The notes: generated by a model not told the origin, from the letters alone. Shown: positions 54,988-63,814, counted from the stretch's first letter. The stretch: 64,000 nucleotides of DNA from Thermoleophilia bacterium (GCA_020053595.1 JAGVMV010000048.1:1-64000); one strand, 5' to 3'. Numbers and translations are program-made.

Positions 54988-55559
54988 GTCTGCTCTCCCC
55001 TGCTGTTTTCCGGAAGCCAGAATTATACTACGCCGGGGGTACTTTTCGAGACCCGGTGCGCAAATTATGGTGGGTTTACGATCACGAGAGCGACAAATCA
55101 GCCGCTATCAGCCGCTTAGCCCCGCGGCCCGCCAGGCAGCCGGCGCGCCAGGTTGTAATGTCATGTCACCCTTCGAGTATTCATATTCCCGGCGAAAGGT
55201 TGTGTCGGTGATCAGCAGGTATGTAAACGACACGTTGTACATGACAAGGAAAAACCCCGTAAAAGAAATCGAAGGAAGGGAACCCGGGAAACCACCAGCG
55301 CGGCGATGAAGATCGCCAGCATCACGCCGACCATGGCGATCACCTTCGACTTATAATGAATATCCGGCAGCCATTGCAGCTTTAATAAATCTTCATTTCA
55401 TGGTTGTCAATAATAGTAGTCTGGAAATAGCGGACGTTGTGTATCGAGATCATAATGGGTATAGGATACGACTGTTTTGAGACTGCAAGGCTGCTCAGAA
55501 TGACCCAGCGGATTCACCGTCCGGGAATTCGGGTATATCTCAGACTTAAGGAGAGCAAA
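54988..55559. other. 572-base region with a decayed membrane-protein frame
   Basis: On the minus strand around 55250-55400 a hydrophobic frame reads KVIAMVGVMLAIFIAALVVS, then stops. A second frame, about one base off, continues MYNVSFTYLLITDTTF to a stop near 55115. Together they look like a frameshifted, start-less remnant. Nothing else is recognised. Confidence 0.3.
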
Positions 55560-56474
55560 CTGACCGAGAGCCACGTCATCCAGACCAGAGAACTCAGAAA
55601 ACGCTACCGACCGGACATCATGGCGGTCGATGGCCTCAGCATGAGGGTCAAGCGTGGCGAGGTTTATGGTTTCGTCGGCCCCAACGGCTCCGGCAAGACC
55701 ACGACTCTGCGGATGCTGCTGGGGCTGGTCCGCCCCACTTCCGGTGATTGCGAGATGCTCGGCGAAGCGCCGGGCTCGCCGGAGGCGCTGGGCCGCATTG
55801 GCGCCCTGATGGAGACGCCGGCCTTTTACCCCTACCTTTCCGGGCGCGACAACCTGCGGGTGCTGGCGCGCCATGCCAGCGTCTCATACGATCGTATCGA
55901 TCCTGTCCTGGCAGAGGTAGACCTGACCCGGCGTGCCGACTACCGTTTCAAGTCCTATTCCCTGGGCATGAAGCAGCGGCTGGGAATGGCCGCGGCTCTG
56001 CTGAAGGACCCGGAACTGCTGATCCTCGACGAACCGACAAACGGCCTGGACCCTGCCGGCATGGCGGAGATGCGGGATCTGATCCGTAATCTGGGCCACG
56101 GGGAGCGCACGGTGCTGCTTTCCAGCCACCTGATGGGAGAACTTGAGCAGATCTGCGACCGCATCGGCGTCGTCAAGGATGGCAGGATCATCAGGGAAGG
56201 TACCCTCGATGAACTGCGCCGGGGTGAACGGCTGAAGCTCAGGGCCGAACCGGTGGCCGAAGCCATCGCATTACTGAAAAAACTCGCAGGCGTCGGCAAA
56301 ATCGATGCCGGCGATGGTGGCATCCTGATGATCGAGGCCGATCCTTCCCGGGCCGCCGAGATCAACAGGGTGCTGGTGGAAGCCGGCATCCAGGTCAGCG
56401 AACTCTGCGTCGTAAAACTGTCCCTCGAGAGCGTCTTCCTGAGCCTGACCGAGGAGGCTGAGCCACTTGGATAG
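55560..56474 (+). CDS. ABC-2 type exporter, ATP-binding protein
   Basis: It has Walker A GPNGSGKTTT, signature SLGMKQRLGMA and Walker B ELLILDEPTNGLDP, plus a C-terminal DUF4162-like part. The frame is open from ATG 55437, but those 41 residues are unlike the family. A CTG at 55560 has AAGGAG six bases before and gives (M)TESHVIQTRELRKRYRPD, a normal ABC start, so a CTG start is preferred (304 residues). It powers the adjacent permease, with which it overlaps by 8 bases. The substrate is unknown. Confidence 0.9.
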   Translation: MTESHVIQTRELRKRYRPDIMAVDGLSMRVKRGEVYGFVGPNGSGKTTTLRMLLGLVRPTSGDCEMLGEAPGSPEALGRIGALMETPAFYPYLSGRDNLRVLARHASVSYDRIDPVLAEVDLTRRADYRFKSYSLGMKQRLGMAAALLKDPELLILDEPTNGLDPAGMAEMRDLIRNLGHGERTVLLSSHLMGELEQICDRIGVVKDGRIIREGTLDELRRGERLKLRAEPVAEAIALLKKLAGVGKIDAGDGGILMIEADPSRAAEINRVLVEAGIQVSELCVVKLSLESVFLSLTEEAEPLG

Positions 56475-57315
56475 CCTGATGGCCGAACTGTTGTTGCTGC
56501 GCAAACGGGTGGGCAATTGGGTTCTGCTGGGATTCTGGTTGTTCATGGCAGTCCTGTTCTCCTACCTGCTTCCCTATTACGCTTACACCAGCGACCTGAA
56601 CTTTCACGGGCGCGGCGTCGGAGTGGTGCTGCTGATCGCCCTGCTGCCCCAGAACCTGGTCGCCAATATCACCAACTCGTTCCCCTTCTTCGGAGGCACC
56701 ATGGTGCTGATCATGGGAGCCCTGGCCATGGGCAGCGAATACAATTGGGGAACCCTCACTCCCGTGTTCACCCAGCGCGCCGGCCGGCTGAAAGTTTTCT
56801 TCGCCAAGATACTGGCCCTGGCCATCGCCCTGGTTCCCTTTGTGCTGCTGGTGTTCCTGCTCGCCTTTCTGGCCAGCGTTTCTATATCCTGGCGCGAGGG
56901 TCAGCCCATCGAGCTGCCGCCGCTCTGGGACCTTTTACGCGCGCTGGCGGCCGGCTGGTTCCTGCTGGCGGTCTGGGCCGCCTTCGGGGTTTTCCTCGCC
57001 GTTCTTTCGCGTGGCACGGCGCTGGCGATCGGCCTGGGAATCATCTATGGCCTGGTGATCGAGGGAATCATCTCCTCGTTCGGCCGGCAGATCGACCTGC
57101 TCAAACAGATATCAACGGTTCTGCTGCGCACCAACGGTTATTCGCTGATCTCGTCCCTGGGGGTCACGCTACCGTCGGAGGCGGGACCAGGCGGTTTCTC
57201 CGGCGAAAGCGTTTCCGGTACGCAGGCCGCGCTGGTGCTGGCGGGATGCCTGCTCGTGTTTATCGCCGTTTCGGCGGCGGTGATACGGCGGCGTGATGTC
57301 TCCGGGGCCAGCTAG
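56467..57315 (+). CDS. ABC-2 type transporter permease
   Basis: The 282-residue protein has six hydrophobic segments (for example NWVLLGFWLFMAVLFSYLLPYY, ILALAIALVPFVLLVFLLAFLA, AALVLAGCLLVFIAVSAAVI). The TTG at 56467 has GAGGAGG nine bases before; ATG 56479 is less well placed. It overlaps the ATPase gene and forms a two-gene exporter. Such pairs often move antibiotics, lipids or peptides. Confidence 0.87.
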   Translation: MDSLMAELLLLRKRVGNWVLLGFWLFMAVLFSYLLPYYAYTSDLNFHGRGVGVVLLIALLPQNLVANITNSFPFFGGTMVLIMGALAMGSEYNWGTLTPVFTQRAGRLKVFFAKILALAIALVPFVLLVFLLAFLASVSISWREGQPIELPPLWDLLRALAAGWFLLAVWAAFGVFLAVLSRGTALAIGLGIIYGLVIEGIISSFGRQIDLLKQISTVLLRTNGYSLISSLGVTLPSEAGPGGFSGESVSGTQAALVLAGCLLVFIAVSAAVIRRRDVSGAS

Positions 57316-57402
57316 CCGATTCATTTCCGAGAGGGGGAAACTTATCCCGGTGATTGAATAAATCAGGGATGATTTTCCAAACGTCGAGGGAAGGAAAGCT
57401 GA

Positions 57403-59088
57403 ATGAAGGTAGTGATAGTCGGCGGCGTTGCCGGCGGCGCATCGGCGGCGGCCCGTCTGCGGCGGCTCAGCGAGAAAGCCGAGATCGTCATCCTCGAGCG
57501 GGGTGAGTATGTATCCTTTGCTAACTGCGGCCTTCCCTATCATATCGGCGGCGAGATCAAACGGCGGCGTGACCTTCTGATCGCCACACCGGAGCTGTTC
57601 CGCGAACAGTTCAATATCGATGTACGGACCGGACACGAGGTGACCGCGATCGATCGCGGCGGCAGGAGCGTCCGGGTTACCGAACGCCTGACCGGCCGCG
57701 AGTACGATGAGCCATACGACAGGCTCCTGCTCTGCCAGGGTGCGGCGCCGGCGCGGCCCGCTTTGCCGGGTATCGATCATCCGCGTATTTATTCCATGCG
57801 CAACATCCCCGACATGGACCTGGTCAAGAAACTGGTCGATGGCGGCGCGAAGACCGCCGTGGTCGTCGGCGCCGGTTATGTGGGGCTGGAAATGGTCGAG
57901 GCCCTGGTCCACCGCGGCCTCAAGGTCGACCTGGTGGAGCTGCAGGAGCAGGTCCTCCCCATCCTCGACCCCGAGATGGCCAACGACCTGCGTTTCCACC
58001 TGGAAGAAAAAGGCGTTCGGGTGCGGCTGGGGACCGGTGTCAAGGATTTCCATGATGTCAATGGACGGGTCGAGGTCGAACTGGCGGATGGCCAAAACGT
58101 CGCGGCCGATTTCGTTTTAATGGCGATCGGCGTTGTTCCGGAGTCGGGACTTGCCCAGGCCGCCGACCTGGAGACGGGCGCGCGTGGCAGTGTCAGGGTC
58201 GACGAACACATGCGCACTTCCGACCCCGAAATCTACGCCGCCGGCGACATGGTCGAAGTGACCGACACGGTCACCGGAGAACGGACCAATATCCCGCTGG
58301 CCGGGCCGGCAAACCGGCAGGGACGCATCGCCGCCGACCACATCTGCGGCAGGAACAGCACCTATACGACCACTCAGGGAACCGCAATCGTCAAGGTGTT
58401 CGACCTGGCGGCGGCCATCACCGGCGCCTCGGAGAGAACCCTGCGCCGGACCGGGATTGCTTTCGAAAAAATCTACCTGCACCCCTTCGGCCACGCGGTC
58501 TACTACCCCGGCACCGAACAGATGCACGCCAAGGTGCTGTTTGATCCCGGCGACGGCAGGATCCTCGGCGCACAGATCGTCGGCTTCGACGGTGTCGACA
58601 AGCGCATCGACATTTTCGCCGTCGCCGTGCGGATGGGGATGACGGTACATGACCTGGAACAGCTGGAACTCGCCTACGCGCCGCCTTTCGGTTCGGCCAA
58701 GGACGCCATCAACATGGCCGGCTTCGTCGGCGCCAATGTGCTGAATGGCGACGTGCGTTTCTGGTTCGCGGAAGACCATCCGGAGAAGACCGCCGCCGGC
58801 ACGGTGCTGGATGTCCGCACCCGCAAGGAATATGAGAAAGGGCATATCGAAGGGGCAGTGCTTATACCACTTGATGAGTTGCGATCACGGCTCGACGAGG
58901 TGCGGGGGCTGGCGCAACCGATCTATATTTATTGCCTGACCGGCATCCGCAGCTACCTGGCGTACCGTATCCTCGACCTCAACGGCTTTAGCGAGCTATA
59001 TAATCTCGCCGGCGGCTGGAAGAGCTTCAACTGTTGTTACCGGGAGCGGCTGGCGGACGGCGGCATCGGCGTACGCCATACCGTCTAG
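57403..59088 (+). CDS. CoA-disulfide reductase-like flavoprotein fused to rhodanese
   Basis: The 561-residue protein has an FAD motif (VVIVGGVAGGASAAARLRRL) and the redox-active single cysteine Cys42 in SFANCGLPYHIGG. An NAD(P)H motif (VVVGAGYVGLEMVEAL) and AAGDMVEVTDTVTGE follow. A C-terminal rhodanese domain carries its own cysteine in IYIYCLTGIRSYLA. This is the CoADR-RHD architecture, which reduces CoA disulfide, polysulfide or CoA-persulfide. It suits a sulfur-exposed, low-oxygen life style. AAGGAAAG precedes the ATG. Confidence 0.93.
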   Translation: MKVVIVGGVAGGASAAARLRRLSEKAEIVILERGEYVSFANCGLPYHIGGEIKRRRDLLIATPELFREQFNIDVRTGHEVTAIDRGGRSVRVTERLTGREYDEPYDRLLLCQGAAPARPALPGIDHPRIYSMRNIPDMDLVKKLVDGGAKTAVVVGAGYVGLEMVEALVHRGLKVDLVELQEQVLPILDPEMANDLRFHLEEKGVRVRLGTGVKDFHDVNGRVEVELADGQNVAADFVLMAIGVVPESGLAQAADLETGARGSVRVDEHMRTSDPEIYAAGDMVEVTDTVTGERTNIPLAGPANRQGRIAADHICGRNSTYTTTQGTAIVKVFDLAAAITGASERTLRRTGIAFEKIYLHPFGHAVYYPGTEQMHAKVLFDPGDGRILGAQIVGFDGVDKRIDIFAVAVRMGMTVHDLEQLELAYAPPFGSAKDAINMAGFVGANVLNGDVRFWFAEDHPEKTAAGTVLDVRTRKEYEKGHIEGAVLIPLDELRSRLDEVRGLAQPIYIYCLTGIRSYLAYRILDLNGFSELYNLAGGWKSFNCCYRERLADGGIGVRHTV

Positions 59089-59144
59089 ACGATCTCCACC
59101 AGCTCGGCGTGCGCCATACCGGTTAGACGATCTCCACCAGCTCG
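59074..59144. repeat. 33-base tandem duplication over two gene ends
   Basis: 59074-59106 and 59112-59144 match except for two bases, 38 bases apart. Copy 1 holds the end and stop of the flavoprotein gene; copy 2 holds the stop of the convergent FKBP gene. On the minus strand copy 1 even repeats the ELVEIV-stop codons, so it looks like a recent slip or unequal exchange. Confidence 0.8.
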
Positions 59145-59554
59145 ATCTCGAAGATCAGGTCCTTGCCGGCCAGCGGATGGTTGCCGTCCAGCGTGACCGA
59201 CTCGTCGCTGATGGCGGTGATGGTCGCGGTTACCGGCTGACCGTCCGGCTGGTGTGAATGCAAGCGCTGGCCGACCTGCGGGTCCAGGTTCGGCGGCATC
59301 TCCGAGCGCGCCACATTCAGCACCAGGTCCTCGTTGTGCTCTCCATAAGCTTCCGCGAAGGGTATTTTCGCGATCGCCGAGTCGCTGGGGGCCATACCGA
59401 GCACGGCCTTCTCGAAGCCGGGTATCACGGTGCTGCTGTCGAGGGTGAACTGGAGCGGCTCACCGCGGTCGTATGAACTGTCGAACTGGGTGCCATCATC
59501 GAGGGTACCTGTGTAATGAACCCTGACGGTATCCCCTGCTTTTGCCTCAGCCAT
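59123..59554 (-). CDS. FKBP-type peptidyl-prolyl isomerase (SlyD/FkpA-like)
   Basis: The 143-residue protein has the FKBP core (AGDTVRVHYTGTLDDGTQFDSS, TVIPGFEKAVLGM) with an insert-in-flap chaperone domain (PPNLDPQVGQRLHSH) and ends LVEIV. It lacks the His-rich metal tail of E. coli SlyD. There is no signal peptide, so it is cytosolic. AAAGGAGCG precedes the ATG. Confidence 0.93.
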   Translation of the reverse strand: MAEAKAGDTVRVHYTGTLDDGTQFDSSYDRGEPLQFTLDSSTVIPGFEKAVLGMAPSDSAIAKIPFAEAYGEHNEDLVLNVARSEMPPNLDPQVGQRLHSHQPDGQPVTATITAISDESVTLDGNHPLAGKDLIFEIELVEIV

Positions 59555-59577
59555 GAAGCGCTCCTTTCAAATTAACT

Positions 59578-59705
59578 GCCCTTATCCTTTTGTGAATCCG
59601 GCATTCTGCCCCAGGCGGCCAGGTGGCGGTCGCTCGCCAGCTCAAGCATAAGCGCGCGCCTGCTTCTTCCTCGTTCATCAGTTCGGGTTCCAGGATGCGC
59701 TGCAT
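59578..59705 (-). pseudogene. Methyltransferase N-terminal fragment
   Basis: From ATG 59705 the minus strand reads MQRILEPELMNEEE, the start of a class I SAM methyltransferase family (RxLEPExM). The reading then loses sense; another frame gives LMLELASDRHLAAWGRMPD to a stop near 59578. A truncated, frameshifted relic is likely. Confidence 0.3.
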
Positions 59706-59726
59706 ACGCCTATTCTATCGTTAGGC

Positions 59727-60341
59727 TCAGCGCTTGCGCAAAACGCAGAAAAGAGCCTTGGGCGGCGGCTTCTCGTTGTGGCCGCTGAAGGTCGTATGCC
59801 GGATGGCCAGGATCTCGAAACCGGATTCGAACAGGATCTCAACCTCGTTCGGGGCGATTCGATAAGGACCCTCGGGCCGCGTCTCCAGGTAGCTGAAGCA
59901 TTTGATCAGCAGATAACCACCGGGTTTGATCAGACGGGCTACGGCCGGCACATACTCCCGGCGCTTCCCGGGCGGAAAAAGATGGAAGCAGCCGCGGTCG
60001 AAGACGGCATCGAAACTGCCCTCAAGCCGGCTGGCCAGGATGTCGTTCTGCTGAAATGTGACCTCGATGTCGGCGGCCCTCGCCCGGATGCAGGCTTTTT
60101 CAACGGCGGCGCCGGCGATATCCGTATCGGTTGCGCTGAAACCGCGCTCGGCCAGAGCCATCGCCTGGGTGCCCGGCCCGCTGCAGAGGTCAAGCACCTC
60201 GCCGCCATCGATCCCGTAGCGCTCAAGCGCCGCGGCAAAATCGGGGTCGAGCCCCGCGTGGTACCAGGGCATGGTCTCCACATCCTGGTCTTTGTACATC
60301 TGCTCCCAGCGGGAGCCTTCACGTTTCCTGCGTAAAATCAT
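59727..60341 (-). CDS. SAM-dependent methyltransferase (tellurite/thiopurine type)
   Basis: This is about 204 residues from ATG 60341 (ATG 60377 is possible; both have weak ribosome sites). The class I motif I is EVLDLCSGPGTQAMALAERG, followed by TDTDIAGAAVEKA, FDAVFDRGCFHLF and YLLIKCFSYLE. The early WEQMYKDQDVETMPWY resembles TehB/TPMT-like proteins. Chemical substrate is unknown. Confidence 0.85.
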   Translation of the reverse strand: MILRRKREGSRWEQMYKDQDVETMPWYHAGLDPDFAAALERYGIDGGEVLDLCSGPGTQAMALAERGFSATDTDIAGAAVEKACIRARAADIEVTFQQNDILASRLEGSFDAVFDRGCFHLFPPGKRREYVPAVARLIKPGGYLLIKCFSYLETRPEGPYRIAPNEVEILFESGFEILAIRHTTFSGHNEKPPPKALFCVLRKR

Positions 60342-60402
60342 GGTTTCCGTCGGTTGGGTTCCTGTAACTGGTCCCATATACCCTGAATTATTGTTTCCCC
60401 TT

Positions 60403-60705
60403 ATGCCCGAAGTTCAATCGCCATGGCTGATCGCCGGAGCACGCGGTCAGTTCACGGGCGTGTGTTTTTAGATCGACGGCACCATCACCCTGACCCCGGA
60501 TGAACTCGGTGAGCTGTCAGGACTGCTGGAGAAACACCGTGACCTGGAGAAGGAGACCGTCGATCTGGCGGCGGAGCAGCTTGAGCTGAGCCGCAACTTC
60601 GTGGTGAACCACCGGGTGTCCTATCTGCTCGAGGACGAGAGAAAACACTACATGTTTATGCACCAGCTGAATGATTTCAAAAAGAAGCTGTATCCTTACG
60701 CGTAG
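60403..60705 (+). pseudogene. Ferritin-like small gene interrupted by in-frame TAG
   Basis: A 101-codon frame from ATG 60403 (MPEVQSPWLIAGARGQFTG) hits TAG at 60469 and then stays open to 60705. The downstream part (LAAEQLELSRNF; HRVSYLLEDERKHYMFMHQL) has the helical E...DExxH pattern of ferritin-like or rubrerythrin-like proteins. No ribosome site precedes the ATG. It is either a nonsense-mutated relic, or the downstream part begins at an unusual codon. Confidence 0.5.
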
Positions 60706-60777
60706 GCAGGATTGCGCGCGGGCTGCGTACAGATGAGCGCGGGATGCGTGAGAGTTGCGCGCGGACGAGCAGGTGAA

Positions 60778-61098
60778 TCAGATTCCGGACGGCAAGATGC
60801 TGTAGCCGAACGAGTAGCCGTGGTCGGCAGCGATTTTTTCCATGCCGCCACGGATTTCCCTGAAATCAAACCGGTATTCGTACTGCTTGCCGAACAGGGT
60901 CGACTGCTCCTCGATGGTTCCTTCCCTGGGGCCGGCGCCGGTCTTGTATGTCTCCTTTTTGAAACTGAAGCCCGGCGACATGTCGCCGTCGAACCCGCCA
61001 CCGCTTGAAACGCCCGAGCCTGATTCTTTCAGCGTCTCGCTGAAGCGGATGGTCTGGGCGCCGTCGTCGAGTGCCTTGATGTCTTCGGTGACGCTCAT
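60778..61098 (-). CDS. Hypothetical protein
   Basis: This is 106 residues from ATG 61098, which has AAGGAGG four bases before. The sequence is polar and Gly/Ser-rich (TLKESGSGVSSGGGFDGDMS) with aromatic stretches (YEYRFDFREI; YSFGYSILPSG). No family is recognised. The excellent ribosome site supports a real gene. Confidence 0.65.
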   Translation of the reverse strand: MSVTEDIKALDDGAQTIRFSETLKESGSGVSSGGGFDGDMSPGFSFKKETYKTGAGPREGTIEEQSTLFGKQYEYRFDFREIRGGMEKIAADHGYSFGYSILPSGI

Positions 61099-61240
61099 TA
61101 TGCCTCCTTGATCTTTGCGGCCAGCCCCTGTCATTGTGGCCCAGCCCGGTCCATCGTGGCCCAGTATTCCTCGGCATTTCTTCTTTTTTTCACGACTTCC
61201 TCCCCCTCGCCCACGTTTAAATCCTCCGGCCTCCGGGAAG

Positions 61241-61270
61241 TTGACAGGCGTACGGACGTACGCCTATACT
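61241..61270 (+). promoter_or_regulatory. Promoter with palindromic operator upstream of the LexA-like gene
   Basis: The -35 TTGACA (61241-61246) and -10 TATACT (61265-61270) are 18 bases apart. The spacer is itself a perfect dyad GGCGTAC-GGAC-GTACGCC. This is the expected position for autorepression by the LexA-like product. The sequence differs from the usual Gram-positive SOS box (GAAC-N4-GTTC) but keeps the half-site-N4-half-site layout. Confidence 0.85.
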
Positions 61271-61289
61271 GTTCCATCCCACCCTCACC

Positions 61290-61862
61290 ATGAAAAGGAC
61301 ACCAAAACATCTGGATAAGATCATCGCCTTTTACCGGGCCAACCGGCGCATGCCCAGCCATGCCGAGATCGCCCGGGCGGCCGGCCTGCGCTCCAAGGGC
61401 ACCACTTACAAGCTGGTGAACCGGCTGGTGGAGCAGGGCTATGTCGGGCGCGACGATAAGGGCCGGCTGCTGCCGGGGCGGCGCTTTGGCGCCGTACGCC
61501 AGCTCGGCACGGTCGAGGCCGGCTGGCCCTCCCCCGCCGAGGAGGAGCTGCTGGACACCTTGAGCCTGGAGGAGTTCCTCATCGGGCGTCCGGAGCAGAC
61601 CTACCTGCTCAAGGTGCAGGGCGAGTCGATGATCGACGCCGGCATCATGCCCGGCGACATGGTGCTGGTGGAGCGCGGCGTCAAGGAGCAGGACGGCGAC
61701 ACCATCATCGCCGAGGTGGACGGCGACTGGACCATGAAGTATTACCGCAAGCGCGGCGGCAAGGTCTGGCTGGAGGCGGCCAACCACAAGTTCGGGCCGA
61801 TCACGCCGGAGAACGAGTTGCGCATCGCCGCCGTGGTGCGGGCGGTCATCCGCAAGTACTAA
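61290..61862 (+). CDS. LexA-like repressor with S24 protease domain
   Basis: The 190-residue protein has an N-terminal winged-helix-like part (MPSHAEIARAAGLRSKGTTYKLVNRL), the self-cleavage site Ala77-Gly78 in TVEAGWPSP, catalytic Ser113 (VQGESMIDAGI) and Lys150 (WTMKYYRK). It should repress its own operon and be inactivated by RecA-stimulated cleavage. No ribosome site is seen. Two bases separate it from the polymerase gene. It could be the host LexA or a dedicated UmuD-like regulator. Confidence 0.88.
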   Translation: MKRTPKHLDKIIAFYRANRRMPSHAEIARAAGLRSKGTTYKLVNRLVEQGYVGRDDKGRLLPGRRFGAVRQLGTVEAGWPSPAEEELLDTLSLEEFLIGRPEQTYLLKVQGESMIDAGIMPGDMVLVERGVKEQDGDTIIAEVDGDWTMKYYRKRGGKVWLEAANHKFGPITPENELRIAAVVRAVIRKY

Positions 61863-61864
61863 AG

Positions 61865-63181
61865 ATGGCGGACAACCCCCTCTCCATCCGCTCGTTCCCC
61901 CGGGCAGTCATCCACATCGACGCCGACGCCTTCTTCGCCTCCTGCGAGCAGTCACGGAACCCCAAGCTGCAGGGTCTTCCTGTTATCACCGGCAAGGAGC
62001 GCAACATCGTCGCCTCGATGAGCTACGAGGCCAAGGCCCGCGGCGTCGTGCGCGCCATGCGGCTCTCCGAAGTTCGGAAGCTCTGCCCGGACGCAGTCTT
62101 CCTGCCCTCCGACTACGAGACTTACAGCCTGCTGTCGAAGCGGTTCTTCTCCATCGTGAGGCGCTACACCCCCGACGTCGAGGAGTACGGCATCGACGAG
62201 TGCTTCGCCGATATCACCGGCATGCAGCGGCCACTCAGGATGGGCTACCGACGCATCGCCGCGGAGATGAAGGAGGAGCTGGACGCGGCCTTCGGCTTCA
62301 CCTTCTCCACCGGGCTCGCGCCCAACAAGACCATCGCCAAGATCGCCTCCAAGTGGCGGAAGCCTTCGGGGCTGACGGTCATCCCGGGACGCGACATCCA
62401 CGAGTTCATCCGCGGCATGCCGGTGGAGAAGATCTGGGGCATCGGGCCGCAGACGACCTCCTACCTGGCCAAACTCGGCATCAGCACGGCTCTGGACTTC
62501 GCCCGGCGCGACGAGGAATGGGTGAAGGAGCGCTTCAGCAAGCCCTTTTACGAAACCTGGCAGGAGCTCAACGGGCGCATGGTCATGGGGCTCGATACGG
62601 AGGAAAAGGAGAGCTATTCCACCATCCAGAAGGTGAAGACCTTCACGCCGCCGTCCAGCAACCCGGAGTTCGTCTTCGCCCAGCTATCCAAGAACGTGGA
62701 GAACGCCACCATGAAGGCACGGCGCTATAAGCTGGCGGCGCGCGAGGCGGTCTGTTTTTTGAAGACCCAGGATTTCCACGGCGTCGGCGCCAAGGTGAAG
62801 TTCTCGCGGCCGACGGCCTTCCCCCACGAGATCATCGCGGCGCTGGAGCCGGTGTTCCAGCGGCTGTTCCGGCCAACGAAACTCTACCGGTCAACCGGTG
62901 TGGTACTGCTGAAGCTTACCGATGACATCATCGTCCAGCCGGACCTGTTCGGGGTAACGGCGCGCATCGAGCGGCTGGCGCGGGTCTACGAGGCGGTGGA
63001 CGGCGTGCGGCTGAAGTACGGCAAGCACACGCTGTTCCTGGGCTCGAGCTTCAACGCCAACCGGTTCGCGCAGCACCTGGGCGAGCGCGGCGACGTGCCG
63101 GCGCGCAAGGAGGAGTTGTTCAAGGGCGAGACCGAGCGGCAGCGGCTGAACATCCCCATGTTCATGGGGGAGGTCAAGTGA
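61865..63181 (+). CDS. Y-family DNA polymerase (DinB/UmuC type)
   Basis: The 438-residue protein has VIHIDADAFFASCEQSRNP (first catalytic Asp), EEYGIDECFADITG (second Asp-Glu), TGLAPNKTIAKIASKWRKP and a little-finger domain (TIQKVKTFTPPS; FLKTQDFHGVGAKV). It copies damaged DNA at the cost of errors. Co-transcription with the LexA-like gene places it under SOS control. It resembles DinB more than E. coli UmuC in length, and a C-terminal clamp-binding tail is not obvious. Confidence 0.93.
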   Translation: MADNPLSIRSFPRAVIHIDADAFFASCEQSRNPKLQGLPVITGKERNIVASMSYEAKARGVVRAMRLSEVRKLCPDAVFLPSDYETYSLLSKRFFSIVRRYTPDVEEYGIDECFADITGMQRPLRMGYRRIAAEMKEELDAAFGFTFSTGLAPNKTIAKIASKWRKPSGLTVIPGRDIHEFIRGMPVEKIWGIGPQTTSYLAKLGISTALDFARRDEEWVKERFSKPFYETWQELNGRMVMGLDTEEKESYSTIQKVKTFTPPSSNPEFVFAQLSKNVENATMKARRYKLAAREAVCFLKTQDFHGVGAKVKFSRPTAFPHEIIAALEPVFQRLFRPTKLYRSTGVVLLKLTDDIIVQPDLFGVTARIERLARVYEAVDGVRLKYGKHTLFLGSSFNANRFAQHLGERGDVPARKEELFKGETERQRLNIPMFMGEVK

Positions 63182-63193
63182 GCGATCCCTGCC

Positions 63194-63685
63194 TTAACTG
63201 CGCATGTTGACGTACTGCAGTGGCACGCCCAGACTCTGCTCCTTCATCAGGGCGATAACCGACTGCAGGTCGTCGATCTTCTTGGCCGTGACCCGCACCT
63301 GATCTTCCTGGATGGCCGCCTGGACCTTCATTTTGGTCTCCTTGATGATCTTGACGATCTTGCGGGCCGTTTCCTTGTCTATGCCGGCTATGATTTCGGC
63401 GTCCAGCTTGACCAGGTCGCCGGCGGCGCGCTCGGGCTCTCCGAACTTGACCGACTTGGCGTCCACCTGGCGCTTGACCAGGTTGCTGATCAATTCGTTC
63501 TCAATGGCCTTCATCTTCATGTTGTCCTCGGTGAGGACGCTGATCTTGCTGTCCTTGCGGTTCAACTCGATCTCGGTTTTGGAGCCACGGAAATCGTAAC
63601 GGGTCTGGGTCATTTTGCGTGTGTTGTTGACCGCGTTATCGACTTCCTGCAGGTCGACCTGGTTGACGATGTCAAATGATGGCAT
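63194..63685 (-). CDS. YajQ family protein (UPF0234)
   Basis: The 163-residue protein has MPSFDIVNQVDLQEVDNAVNNT, RYDFRGSKTEIELN and VTAKKIDDLQSVIALMKEQ, diagnostic for YajQ. Members bind nucleotides (some bind cyclic di-GMP) and RNA. AGGAGGAGC precedes the ATG. It is convergent with the polymerase gene, 12 bases away. Confidence 0.93.
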   Translation of the reverse strand: MPSFDIVNQVDLQEVDNAVNNTRKMTQTRYDFRGSKTEIELNRKDSKISVLTEDNMKMKAIENELISNLVKRQVDAKSVKFGEPERAAGDLVKLDAEIIAGIDKETARKIVKIIKETKMKVQAAIQEDQVRVTAKKIDDLQSVIALMKEQSLGVPLQYVNMRS

Positions 63686-63814
63686 TGGCGATGCTCCTCC
63701 TGTCGTTTATTCGACCTGAGCATATTGGCAGAACGAAGGATTAGTCAAGCTCTGTTCGCTTACAGAGATTTTACATTCCCATTACACGGGGATAACCGGT
63801 GCAACCTAAAGTCT

